From contig SVMD01000018.1 of assembly GCA_015067615.1 (NCBI GenBank), positions 1-39,793 of the forward strand: a stretch of DNA of 39,793 nt. The letters are read 5' to 3'. The position numbers were made by a program, and so were the translations under genes. Shown in pieces: positions 1 to 8,164 of the stretch (positions are counted from its first letter, which is position 1; the number at the start of each line of letters is the position of its first letter). The notes under the pieces were generated by a model. It had not been told where the DNA came from. It saw nothing but the letters and a program-made list of their open reading frames with translations, and did not search any database. This stretch comes from Oscillospiraceae bacterium. Its GTDB lineage: Bacteria; Bacillota; Clostridia; Oscillospirales; Oscillospiraceae.

Positions 1-1229
<1,229 letters not shown>

Positions 1230-1295
1230 TTTAAGGTCGCTTCCTTAGGCCACTTCTTTGGGCGTGGCTGATTACGGTTACTGAAACTAAGAAAA

Positions 1296-1323
1296 ACGCA
1301 CCGCGCAAGCGGTGCGTTTTTTT
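1296..1323 (+). terminator. Intrinsic terminator of pckA
   Basis: A 9-bp GC-rich stem (ACGCACCGC/GCGGTGCGT) with a GCAA tetraloop is followed by seven T. A-rich flank on the left lets the stem extend. It lies between convergent pckA and lexA, and the T-run favours the plus direction. Confidence 0.9.
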
Positions 1324-1326
1324 GCA

Positions 1327-1902
1327 TCAGTATTCCCGGACCACGGCCTTGACGATGCCGATGATCTCGGCCTCGGTGCCGTCGATGGGCTCGTAGTTTT
1401 CGTTTTCCGGCATCAGCCAGATTTCGCCGTTCCGGCGGCGCAGGCGCTTGACGGTGGCCTCGTCTCCGATCCGGGCCACCACGATCTGCCCGTCGTCGGC
1501 AGACTGCTGGGGCCGGACGATGACCAGGTCATCGGACAAAATGGCGGCGTTAATCATACTGTCGCCCCGGACCCGCAGGGCGAAGCAGCCGGGAGCATCC
1601 CAGGTCAGAGTGCCCTCCTGATTTTCCACCGCCAGAATGGGCAGACCCGCGGTGACCACACCCACAATGGGGATCTGGCCCTGCCGGGCGGAGGTGACGA
1701 TGGCCCGCTTGCGGCCCTTGGCGCCGGGGGACTGGAGCAAGCCCTTATCCTGCAATGCCTGGAGGTGGTAGCTGACGGAAGCGGTGGAACGCAGGCCCAC
1801 GGCGGCGCCGATCTCCCGGACGGAGGGGGAATAGCCGTTCTCCTGGATAAATTGGTTTACATAATCTACGATCAGTTGTGCCTTGTTGCTGGTTCTGGGC
1901 AT
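1327..1902 (-). CDS. lexA: LexA SOS repressor
   Basis: Transcriptional repressor of the DNA-damage (SOS) regulon that self-cleaves when RecA filaments form. The 191-residue product has an N-terminal winged helix (residues about 8-58, including SPSVREIGAAVGLRST) and a C-terminal S24 peptidase domain. The expected Ala-Gly cleavage site is A85-G86 in VVTAGLP, the nucleophile is S115 in RGDSM and the general base is K152 in ATVKRL. An ATG six bases upstream at 1908 is only 1 nt from the GGAGG (1910-1914), while the ATG at 1902 is 7 nt from it, so the shorter start is preferred. It is monocistronic and convergent with pckA. A degenerate LexA-box-like palindrome lies upstream at about 1961-1973, compatible with autoregulation. 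Confidence 0.95.
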   Translation of the reverse strand: MPRTSNKAQLIVDYVNQFIQENGYSPSVREIGAAVGLRSTASVSYHLQALQDKGLLQSPGAKGRKRAIVTSARQGQIPIVGVVTAGLPILAVENQEGTLTWDAPGCFALRVRGDSMINAAILSDDLVIVRPQQSADDGQIVVARIGDEATVKRLRRRNGEIWLMPENENYEPIDGTEAEIIGIVKAVVREY

Positions 1903-1960
1903 AGCCATCCCTCCGGTCAGTAGTAAAAAACGATGGTTTCAAATTTCCGTTTTTATAATA

Positions 1961-1973
1961 GCACATATGAACG
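1961..1973. promoter_or_regulatory. Possible LexA box, degenerate
   Basis: The minus strand reads CGTTCATATGTGC. It shares the CATATG core and outer bases with the Gram-positive SOS box CGAACATATGTTCG (about 10 of 14 positions) but misses both AA/TT half-site pairs. It lies about 60 bp upstream of the lexA start, where an autoregulatory operator would be expected. The assignment is tentative. Confidence 0.3.
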
Positions 1974-2066
1974 AAAAAAGAAAGGGCTTTTCCTGAAAAA
2001 TCGGACAGGAAATTCGGAAATTTTCTCGCTCCCGCCGCTATACTGGTAAACAGGGAGGGATGCTCA

Positions 2067-2525
2067 TTGGAAAAAATCGACAAACACATGGAAAACCGGG
2101 TCTGGCAGCGGGTCCAGGCCCGGGAGGCTGCGCCGGAGGTACAGCCCCGGCGGGATAACCTGAAGCCCTGGATCCTGGCTGCCCAGGAAAACGCGGCGGC
2201 ATACCGGAGCCTGGAGCTGCAGCTGATCGGAAAGCAGTGGGATGGGCTGCGGCGGCTGGAGCAGGAGAGCAGCCGGATGGTTCACAGCCTTCGGGGTATC
2301 AGCGCCCTGCGGGGAGAGACGGTAAAGCTGACGCCCCTGCCCACGCCCCGGGAAGCCCCCCGCAGGGCGCTGGAAAAGTGCTTCCACCGGAGCCTGCGGC
2401 TCTGGCAGGAGCTGGACAGCCGCTGCGCCGACCCGGAGTGGGCTGTGGTGTTCCGGAGTCTGGCCCGGAGGGCGGAGGACCACTGCGCGCAGCTGACCGA
2501 GCTGATCGGCAGACTGGATACCTGA
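2067..2525 (+). CDS. Hypothetical helical protein, 152 aa
   Basis: I do not recognise this family with confidence. The product is a soluble, Arg- and Glu-rich, largely helical protein with no signal peptide or membrane segment. Its spacing of charged and hydrophobic residues (for example AAYRSLELQLIGKQWDGL) suggests a four-helix or coiled-coil fold of the kind seen in ferritin-like proteins, but no metal-binding motif is evident. The start is TTG at 2067, which has an ideal GGGAGGG (2053-2059) 7 nt upstream. The nearby ATG at 2060 is in another frame and gives only a short peptide. The gene stands alone, divergent from lexA, and ends just before a bidirectional terminator shared with the converging genes. 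Confidence 0.75.
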   Translation: MEKIDKHMENRVWQRVQAREAAPEVQPRRDNLKPWILAAQENAAAYRSLELQLIGKQWDGLRRLEQESSRMVHSLRGISALRGETVKLTPLPTPREAPRRALEKCFHRSLRLWQELDSRCADPEWAVVFRSLARRAEDHCAQLTELIGRLDT

Positions 2526-2540
2526 TCCCCTGTTACACAA

Positions 2541-2569
2541 AAAAGTCAGCCGTTTCCGGCTGACTTTTT
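2541..2569. terminator. Bidirectional intrinsic terminator
   Basis: A 12-bp stem AAAAGTCAGCCG/CGGCTGACTTTT with a TTTC loop has T-runs on both strands. It lies between the plus-strand gene ending at 2525 and the minus-strand gene ending at 2581, so it can serve both. Confidence 0.88.
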
Positions 2570-2580
2570 CATAATCGCAA

Positions 2581-2808
2581 TTACTTTTTGCCAAACAGGC
2601 CGCCCAGCGCTTCCAGGGCGTCGCCCACCTTATCCAGGCTGATCTTGGCCTTGACGCCGTCGATGATCTTCTCCACCAGGTCGTCGGGCAGGTCCACGCC
2701 CAGCAGCTCTTCAATGACCTTCACAGGGTTCTTCTCGAACTTTTCCAGCAGCTTCTTGTCGTCCAGCAGCTTCTTGACGACGCTTTCGATCTTTTCCTTG
2801 ATATCCAT
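2581..2808 (-). CDS. Small conserved-looking helical protein, 75 aa
   Basis: A 75-residue acidic/Lys-rich protein beginning MDIKEKIESVVKKLL. A central segment, VIEELLGVDLPDDLVEKIID, resembles small Clostridia proteins of unknown function, and the C-terminus is glycine-rich (ALGGLFGKK). The layout, a helical region followed by a Gly-Gly near the end, recalls Nif11-type leader peptides, but there is no Cys/Ser/Thr-rich core after the GG and no modification enzyme nearby, so a peptide-natural-product role is not supported. It starts 12 bp after the YegP-like gene with a good AAGGAG in the gap, so the two are probably co-transcribed from the promoter at 3231-3259. Confidence 0.75.
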   Translation of the reverse strand: MDIKEKIESVVKKLLDDKKLLEKFEKNPVKVIEELLGVDLPDDLVEKIIDGVKAKISLDKVGDALEALGGLFGKK

Positions 2809-2820
2809 GTTGTTTTCTCC

Positions 2821-3186
2821 TTATTCCTCAGTTTCCGCCAGGGCGGCGTTCTTCATGACGCTTTCAATGCCGTTAAGGCAGCCTGCTTTGCTGGTGTAGC
2901 CCTCGGAGGTTCCCACGATCTTGCCGTTGCGGGCCTTCAGCCGGAAGCGGAATTCGCCGGCCTTGTCCACGTACATCTCGAACTTGGGGTTGGTCAGGGT
3001 CACATAGCCTTCTTCGGTCTGGTTTTCCACGTTGGCGGCGGGGGCGTTCATGCGGATGCTGGCAATGCCCTTGACAGCCGCGGCTTTGGTGGCATAGACC
3101 TCGCTGGACAAAATCACCTGGCCGTTGGTTGCCTTCAGATCGAATTTGATGCCGGAGGCCACTTCCCGGATGACGAATTTGCTCAT
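2821..3186 (-). CDS. YegP family protein, tandem DUF1508 repeats
   Basis: A 121-residue protein made of two copies of the roughly 50-residue DUF1508 unit: the first (about 1-48) starts KFVIREVASGIKFDLKATNGQVILSS and the second (about 66-113) has KFEMYVDKAGEFRFRLKA followed by NGKIVGTSEGYTSKAGCLNGI. The unit is known from E. coli YegP and its relatives; its biochemical function is not established. It is first in a two-gene unit with the 75-residue protein. A near-consensus promoter lies just upstream, with its -35 box overlapping the stop of the preceding regulator gene. Confidence 0.88.
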   Translation of the reverse strand: MSKFVIREVASGIKFDLKATNGQVILSSEVYATKAAAVKGIASIRMNAPAANVENQTEEGYVTLTNPKFEMYVDKAGEFRFRLKARNGKIVGTSEGYTSKAGCLNGIESVMKNAALAETEE

Positions 3187-3230
3187 AATGTTACCTCTTT
3201 TCTGCGCAAAGCAGGTCCTTTGTCAAAATC

Positions 3231-3259
3231 AGTTTATCACGGGTAAAAAAATATGTCAA
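3231..3259 (-). promoter_or_regulatory. Sigma-A promoter of the YegP-like operon
   Basis: On the minus strand a perfect TTGACA (3259-3254), a 17-bp spacer and TAAACT (3236-3231) precede the gene starting at 3186. The -35 box overlaps the stop codon of the MocR-type gene. Confidence 0.75.
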
Positions 3260-4626
3260 TCTTGGATTTTTCCGGCCAGTTTGTCCAGGGCTTCCGCCAG
3301 GTTGTCCTCGCTGAGCAGGGCGTAATTCACCACCAGCATGTGGCTGTCCCGGTAGGCGCCGTGGTAGTAGTGGCTCAGGGTGTGGATGTGGATGCCGCTG
3401 CTGCGCAGCAGGGCCGTCAGTTCCCGGTCGGAGCGGGGGGTATCCACCTTCAGCAGAAAGTGCAGTCCCGCGTCCTGCTCCAGAATTTCCAGATGGGAGG
3501 CAAAGGGACAGGTTTTCAGGATCTCAATGATCCGGTTCCGGCGGGCACGGTAGAATTTGCGCATCCGGTTGATGTGCTTTTCAAAATGGCCCCGGCTTAA
3601 GAACCGCGCCAGGGTGTACTGCTCAAAAGAGGGCACCGTGCAACCGTAGAAGCCCAGCTCCCGCTTAAAACGCTCCATCAGCGCCCCGGGCAGCACCATG
3701 TAGGAGATTCGGATGGAGGGTGCCAGGGTTTTGGAGAAGGAATTCATGTAGATGACCCGGCCATCGTGGTCCAGACTCTGCATGGCGGGCATGGGATGGG
3801 CGTCGAAGCGGAATTCGGAGTCGTAATCGTCCTCGATGATGTAGCCGCCGCAGCCCCTGGCCCAGGCCAGCAGCTCCAACCGCCGGCTCACCGGTGTTAC
3901 CAGGCCTGTGGGGAAATGGTGGGAGGGGGAAATGTGCAGCACCTGGGCCCGGTCCAGGGAATCGGGCCGGACGCCCTGGCTGTCCATGGCCGCGCTGATG
4001 CATTCCACGCCGCCGGCGGCGTAGATCTTCCGGATCTTGCCGTAGCCCGGCTCCTCCACGGCGTAGGTGTAGTCCCGGCCCAGCAGCTGGATCAGGATAT
4101 TGTACAGAAAGTCCGTGCCTGCGCCTACCAGAATGTTCTCCGGCGGGGCGTGGAGGCCCCGGAAGGCCGCCAGATGGTCGGAAATAGCCTTGCGCAGCTC
4201 ATAAATGCCCTGGTTGGGCATGGGCAGCAGCAGCTGTTCGCCGTAGTCCAGCATCACCTCCCGCTGCAAGCGGGTCCAGACGGAGAAGGGAAAGCGCACC
4301 GTGCCGCTGCCGGTGAGGTCCAGCAGAGGGGACTCTTCAGCTTTTTCCTCCCGGACTGCCGCCGCCGGGGCGGGGGCATGGCGCTCCACCGCCTCCACGA
4401 AGTAACCGATCTTCTCTTTGGAGCAGATGTAGCCCTCGGACAGCAGCTGGTTGTAGGCGGTCTCCACGGTGATCTTGCTCACTTCCAGATTTTCCGCCAG
4501 TGCCCGCTTGGAGGGCAGCTTCTCCCCGGGAGCCAGGGTGCCGTTCAGGATGTCCCGCCGAATGCAGCGGTACAGCGCCTCATATAAAGGCACACCCGGG
4601 GACTTTTTCAGTTCATAGGTTAACAT
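3256..4626 (-). CDS. MocR/PdxR-type GntR regulator with aminotransferase-like domain
   Basis: A 456-residue transcription factor of the MocR subfamily. Residues about 10-80 form a GntR winged helix (PLYEALYRCIRRDILNG, GEKLPSKRALAENLEVSKITVETAYNQL). After a linker, residues about 110-456 form a fold-type I aminotransferase domain with the PLP-site motif NSFSKTLAPSIRISYMVLPG and the conserved EDDYDSEFR. Such proteins use PLP or a PLP adduct as effector and control vitamin B6, GABA or amino-acid genes. No pdxS/pdxT or gab genes are adjacent, so the target cannot be inferred. The start ATG is preceded by AAAGGTGATGTT. A palindromic repeat element lies in its upstream region. Confidence 0.9.
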   Translation of the reverse strand: MLTYELKKSPGVPLYEALYRCIRRDILNGTLAPGEKLPSKRALAENLEVSKITVETAYNQLLSEGYICSKEKIGYFVEAVERHAPAPAAAVREEKAEESPLLDLTGSGTVRFPFSVWTRLQREVMLDYGEQLLLPMPNQGIYELRKAISDHLAAFRGLHAPPENILVGAGTDFLYNILIQLLGRDYTYAVEEPGYGKIRKIYAAGGVECISAAMDSQGVRPDSLDRAQVLHISPSHHFPTGLVTPVSRRLELLAWARGCGGYIIEDDYDSEFRFDAHPMPAMQSLDHDGRVIYMNSFSKTLAPSIRISYMVLPGALMERFKRELGFYGCTVPSFEQYTLARFLSRGHFEKHINRMRKFYRARRNRIIEILKTCPFASHLEILEQDAGLHFLLKVDTPRSDRELTALLRSSGIHIHTLSHYYHGAYRDSHMLVVNYALLSEDNLAEALDKLAGKIQD

Positions 4627-4701
4627 AACATCACCTTTTGCGTAGGTAAATTATCGCTTACAGCAGCAATACCAATCGGCGCAACTGGGTTCCAACTACC
4701 G

Positions 4702-4869
4702 TGTCATTGCGAGGAGCGAAGCGACGTGGCAATCTCCATCACAGTAGAAGGTTGCTGTAAAGTACCAATTAACATCGTACATCCTGGATTTTCGATGTTA
4801 AGCACCGCTTTACAGTTTTGAAGTGCGGTACAGGAGATTCCCACGGGCCTAAAGGCCCTCGGAATGACA
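4702..4869. repeat. Palindromic intergenic repeat (MITE-like), 168 bp
   Basis: The left arm (4702-4737) begins TGTCATTGCGAGGAGCG and the right arm (4833-4869) is its imperfect inverted copy, ending in GGAATGACA. The arms share TGTCATT, CGAGG, GTGG and AATCTCC. The interior also self-pairs (CTGTAAAG/CTTTACAG, ACATCG/CGATGT), so the whole unit can fold into one long hairpin. It fills most of the 294-bp gap between 4627 and 4920. I see no gene in the gap. Similar short GAGGAGCG(A/C)AGCGACGTGG elements are known to be dispersed in many bacteria. Confidence 0.8.
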
Positions 4870-4920
4870 TACTTTTCCATACCTGGTTGCATCACAATTC
4901 CTTCTAAGATAAACGATACT

Positions 4921-5562
4921 TTATCCAATCTCTTCTCGTTCCGGCAGGCCGTTTTTCCGGTCCCAGAGGACCAGCAGGCTGCCCTCCTCCACCCGGACCA
5001 CCGCCTCCCGGCCGGTGAAATGATTGCTGACGCCCAGAGGGAATCCGGCGGTGAGGGTTCCCCTTTCCAGGGGGTAATAGAGTCCCTCCAGGGTCACGCC
5101 CCGGGCATCGCTGCCCAGGCAGAAAACGGAGATGGTACCCTCGCACTTGGCCGGGAACCGGAGGACACCCTTTTGCACCACCGTGACCAGATAGTCGTTG
5201 CCGATGAGATACCCCCAGGCCCCGTGATCGCACAGAAACTGCAGGGACTGGAAATTGGCGATGGTGTGGTCCAGCCGGGGACCATCCAGACTGCCGTAGA
5301 GGAAAAATTCCCGGAAGCCCAGCTGCAGCCCTCGCCGCACCGCCAGCATGGCGTCGGTATCGTCCTTTTCCACCGGGAACACCCGGGAATCCTCCGGAAT
5401 ATAGCCCAGGGAGTCGAAATCCCCCAGAATCTCATGGGCATGGATCCCCAGCCGCCGGGTGTGTTCCAGGCCGCCGTCGGCGGCGATCACATGGTCCTCA
5501 CACCCCACAGGCTCCAAAAGGCCCCGGCATTCGGCGGCGCAGAAGATCAGGCATCGTTTCAT
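4921..5562 (-). CDS. thiN: Thiamine pyrophosphokinase
   Basis: Transfers pyrophosphate from ATP to thiamine to give thiamine diphosphate. The 213-residue protein has the family motifs in order: AADGG (27-31), the metal-binding GDFDS (47-51), KDDTD (66-70) and the G-x-R-x-D-H box GPRLDH (84-89). A C-terminal beta domain carries GLYYPLERGTLTAG and a thiamine-site segment GVSNHFTG, where most relatives have SNE. In-frame GTG at 5571 overlaps the ribosome site GAGGTG; the ATG at 5562 lies at proper spacing and is chosen. The gene is divergent from the Cys-rich protein gene. In Clostridia TPK often follows rpe/rsgA; here that context is absent. Confidence 0.9.
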   Translation of the reverse strand: MKRCLIFCAAECRGLLEPVGCEDHVIAADGGLEHTRRLGIHAHEILGDFDSLGYIPEDSRVFPVEKDDTDAMLAVRRGLQLGFREFFLYGSLDGPRLDHTIANFQSLQFLCDHGAWGYLIGNDYLVTVVQKGVLRFPAKCEGTISVFCLGSDARGVTLEGLYYPLERGTLTAGFPLGVSNHFTGREAVVRVEEGSLLVLWDRKNGLPEREEIG

Positions 5563-5645
5563 GGTGTTCACCTCAATAAATCTTGTTACGGCCTATTTTA
5601 CCACAGTTTTCTTCTTTCCGAAAGGGCCCCGGCGGGACATTTTAT

Positions 5646-5674
5646 TTGACAAATCCGGGAACACTTGCTATGAT
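5646..5674 (+). promoter_or_regulatory. Near-consensus sigma-A promoter
   Basis: TTGACA (5646-5651), a 17-bp spacer and TATGAT (5669-5674) precede the gene starting at 5699. The predicted leader is under 20 nt and contains the GAGGTGA ribosome site, supporting the 5699 start. Confidence 0.85.
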
Positions 5675-5698
5675 GCAGAAAAATGTGAGGTGAAGTGC

Positions 5699-6061
5699 AT
5701 GGGATGCAGCGGAAACTGCGGCAGCTGCGGCGGCTGCGCAAAGGAACTGGTAATTACAGCTTGGGAAATTGAAATGCTTCAGAAGCTGGGGCAGATCCCC
5801 TTCCTGCCGGTGGCGAGAAAGATGGGGGACCTGGAACCGGTCTTTCTGGAGGATCAGGACCACAGCGTGGAGGAGTACAGCCTGATTTTGCAGACCCTGG
5901 AAAAAAAGGGCCTGATCAGCCTGGACTTTTCCGAGAAGCTTCGGGGCTTCGACGATTCGGCCTACCTGGCCTACCCCATCCGGGGCAGCATGGCTTTGAC
6001 TGCCCGGGGCCAGCAGGTGCTGGAACTGCTGGAGATCCAGGGCATCGGCAAAGAAATTTGA
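5699..6061 (+). CDS. Hypothetical protein with Cys-rich N-terminal tail, 120 aa
   Basis: The product begins MGCSGNCGSCGGCAKELV, placing four cysteines (C3, C7, C10, C13) in a flexible glycine-rich stretch, followed by about 105 residues resembling a winged-helix domain (AWEIEMLQKLGQIPFLPVARK, then EEYSLILQTLEKKGLISLDF). The tail could bind a metal or an Fe-S cluster and the body could bind nucleic acid, but I know no characterised homologue. The frame is open upstream from 5459, yet the ATG at 5699 is preferred: it has GAGGTGA 5 nt upstream and a near-perfect promoter just before it. The gene is monocistronic, and a Met T-box promoter follows within 20 bp of its stop. Confidence 0.75.
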   Translation: MGCSGNCGSCGGCAKELVITAWEIEMLQKLGQIPFLPVARKMGDLEPVFLEDQDHSVEEYSLILQTLEKKGLISLDFSEKLRGFDDSAYLAYPIRGSMALTARGQQVLELLEIQGIGKEI

Positions 6062-6080
6062 CGCAAGTGTAATTTTCCTG

Positions 6081-6109
6081 TTGACGAATGTCCGTTTGTG
6101 AGTTACAAT
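6081..6109 (+). promoter_or_regulatory. Promoter of the T-box/metNIQ operon
   Basis: TTGACG (6081-6086), a 17-bp spacer and TACAAT (6104-6109) lie directly upstream of the T-box leader. Confidence 0.8.
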
Positions 6110-6382
6110 GTCTTCAATATCGATTCACAGGCTGTGAAGGGAAGAGTAATTTTCCGGAAGCCGTTCAGAGAGTCCCGGTTGGTGGAATGGGATACGGATA
6201 GGGAAAATGAACATGGTCCCGGAGCTGCGCAGGCGATAGGTAGTCTGCGACGGGTGCGCCCGTTAACGCGCCGGGGTATGCTGGTACCCGCTGAGGCAGC
6301 ATCTGTGAGGATGCTGTAAAACAAGGTGGTAACACGATTGTCAATCGTCCTTGTGTCCGTTTGCGGACGCAGGGACATTTTT
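6110..6382 (+). promoter_or_regulatory. T-box riboswitch, methionine-specific
   Basis: tRNA-sensing leader that senses uncharged tRNA and controls read-through into metNIQ. Stem I features are visible: an AGAGAGTCCCGG segment near 6165 followed by GGTTGGTGGAATGG, and a specifier loop around 6209-6220 reading GAACATGG, so the specifier codon is most likely AUG (6213-6215). The T-box proper, AAGGTGGTAACACG at 6323-6336, is a variant of the usual AGGGTGGNACCGCG. It is followed by the terminator at 6347-6382. The downstream methionine transporter independently supports the Met assignment. The leader explains the 337 bp without a gene before metN. Confidence 0.92.
6347..6382 (+). terminator. T-box regulatory terminator
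   Basis: The stem GTCCTTGTGTCCG/CGGACGCAGGGAC with a TTTG loop is followed by TTTTT. In the T-box mechanism the T-box sequence upstream would pair with part of its 5' side to form the competing antiterminator. Confidence 0.88.
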
Positions 6383-6398
6383 GTTTGGAGGTAATCAG

Positions 6399-7403
6399 TT
6401 GGAACACATTATTGGAATAAATAACCTTTCCAAGCACTTCGGCTCCGGTGAGACCCATGTGGCCGCCCTGAGCGATGTGTCCCTGGAAGTGCGGCAGGGT
6501 GAGATCTTCGGCATCATCGGACTGTCCGGCGCGGGCAAGTCCACGCTGGTGCGCTGTATGAATCTGCTGGAACGGCCCACCGAGGGCAAGGTCCTGTTCC
6601 ACGGCAGCGACCTGACCCATCTGAAGGAAAAGGAGCTGCGGCTGCAGCGGCGGAAGATCTCCATGATCTTCCAGAGCTTTAACCTGCTGGATCAGCGGAC
6701 TTCTCTTGACAACATCTGCTTCCCGCTGGAGCTGGCAGGTGTGGGCAAGAAGGAAGCCCGGAAGCGGGCCATGGAGCTGCTGGAAACGGTGGGCCTGCCG
6801 GATAAGGCAAACGCCTACCCGGTGCAGCTCTCCGGCGGCCAGAAGCAGCGCATCGCCATCGCAAGAGCCCTGGCCTCCGATCCGGAGGTGCTGCTCTGCG
6901 ACGAGGCCACCTCCGCCCTGGACCCCAAGACCACCCGCTCCATCCTGCAGCTTTTGCAGCAGATCAACAAGGAACGGGGCATCACCGTCATCATCATCAC
7001 CCACGATATGTCCGTCATCGAGCAGATCTGCCACCGGGTAGCCATTCTGGACCACGGCTGCGTGGCGGAGATCGGGGAGGTGGAGAGCGTGTTCTCCAAC
7101 CCCAAATCCAAGGCAGGCCGCCGTCTGGTGAGCCCCAAGACCGAGAACATCCCCCTGTCCACCTGGGAGGGCCATGTGGCCCGTATCGCCTTCAACGGCA
7201 ACGCCTCCGCCGACCCCATCATCGCCTCCGTGGCCATGGAGCTGGGCATCAAGCTGAGCATCCTGGGCGCCGACACCCGGAACGTGGACGGCAAGGCCTT
7301 CGGCACCATGCTGGTCTCCCTGCCGGAGGATATCACCCAGCTGCGGAAGGTAATGGATTACCTGAACAGCTTCGAAGGCGTCACCGCCGAGGAGGTGCAG
7401 TAA
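6399..7403 (+). CDS. metN: Methionine ABC transporter ATP-binding protein MetN
   Basis: ATPase of the D/L-methionine importer MetNIQ at the inner face of the membrane. The 334-residue protein has Walker A GLSGAGKST (41-49), Q-loop near 92, signature LSGGQ (144-148), Walker B VLLCDE (164-169) and a C-terminal NIL (ACT-like) domain from about 255 that senses cytoplasmic methionine and inhibits transport. The start is TTG at 6399 with GGAGG (6387-6391) 7 nt upstream. The open frame reaches back into the terminator hairpin, so an earlier start is unlikely. First gene of metN-metI-metQ, under the Met T-box. Confidence 0.95.
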   Translation: MEHIIGINNLSKHFGSGETHVAALSDVSLEVRQGEIFGIIGLSGAGKSTLVRCMNLLERPTEGKVLFHGSDLTHLKEKELRLQRRKISMIFQSFNLLDQRTSLDNICFPLELAGVGKKEARKRAMELLETVGLPDKANAYPVQLSGGQKQRIAIARALASDPEVLLCDEATSALDPKTTRSILQLLQQINKERGITVIIITHDMSVIEQICHRVAILDHGCVAEIGEVESVFSNPKSKAGRRLVSPKTENIPLSTWEGHVARIAFNGNASADPIIASVAMELGIKLSILGADTRNVDGKAFGTMLVSLPEDITQLRKVMDYLNSFEGVTAEEVQ

Positions 7404-7404
7404 G

Positions 7405-8115
7405 ATGTTTGAGATTTTTACCGATCCTGTGAAGATGGCCCAGCAGATGGAGGTCATCGTCAACAACTACGGCTTCGCCATCTGGGAAACCCTGTACGCA
7501 CTGGCCCTGGAGGTGATTTTCGCCTACGTCATCGGCCTGCCCCTGGGCGTGCTGCTGGTCACCGGCGAGAAGGACGGCATCCGTCCCATCAACCCCATGG
7601 TAATGCGTGTCCTTAACGCGGTCATCAACCTGCTGCGCTCCATTCCCTTCCTGATCCTGATGATCATCGCCCTGCCCCTGAGTAAGGTTATCGTGGGCAC
7701 CAAGGTTGGTACTCCGGCTACCATCCCCCCCATGGTGGTGGCGGCCTTCCCCCTGGTGGCAAGAATGGTGGAAAGCTCCCTGCGGGAGGTGGGCCACGGC
7801 GTTATCGAAGCGGCCCAGTCCATGGGCGCCTCCGCCTGGCAGATCATCACCAAGGTCCTGCTGCCTGAGGCCCTGCCCAGCCTGATCTCCGGCGGCACCA
7901 TCACCGTGGGCACCATCCTGGGCTACGGCGCCATGGCCGGTATCATCGGCGGCGGCGGCCTGGGCCAGATGGCAATTACCTACGGCTACTACAACACCAA
8001 GTACCTGATCATGTGGGCCGCGGTTATCGGCCTGATCATCCTGGTGCAGATTTTCCAGAGCGTGGGCGGCAGACTTGCCGTGAAGTGCGACAAGCGCCTG
8101 CGCAACAAGAGTTAA
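7405..8115 (+). CDS. metI: Methionine ABC transporter permease MetI
   Basis: Membrane subunit of MetNIQ, 236 residues, slightly longer than the usual 217-220. Five hydrophobic helices are visible. The coupling motif that contacts MetN lies in EAAQSMGASAWQIITKVLLPEALPSL (EAA loop, about residues 152-177). The ATG follows the metN stop by one base, with GGAGGTG inside the end of metN serving as ribosome site, so the two genes are translationally coupled. The C-terminal helix and basic tail (KCDKRLRNKS) are typical. Confidence 0.94.
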   Translation: MFEIFTDPVKMAQQMEVIVNNYGFAIWETLYALALEVIFAYVIGLPLGVLLVTGEKDGIRPINPMVMRVLNAVINLLRSIPFLILMIIALPLSKVIVGTKVGTPATIPPMVVAAFPLVARMVESSLREVGHGVIEAAQSMGASAWQIITKVLLPEALPSLISGGTITVGTILGYGAMAGIIGGGGLGQMAITYGYYNTKYLIMWAAVIGLIILVQIFQSVGGRLAVKCDKRLRNKS

Positions 8116-8164
8116 TTATGATGCCACACGCATCTGATTATTTGAAGAAAAGGAGAAACACGTT

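Noticed and set aside
2581..2808. Nif11-like or double-glycine leader peptide
   Set aside because: There is a late GG, but only four residues follow with no modifiable core, and no maturation or export genes are near.
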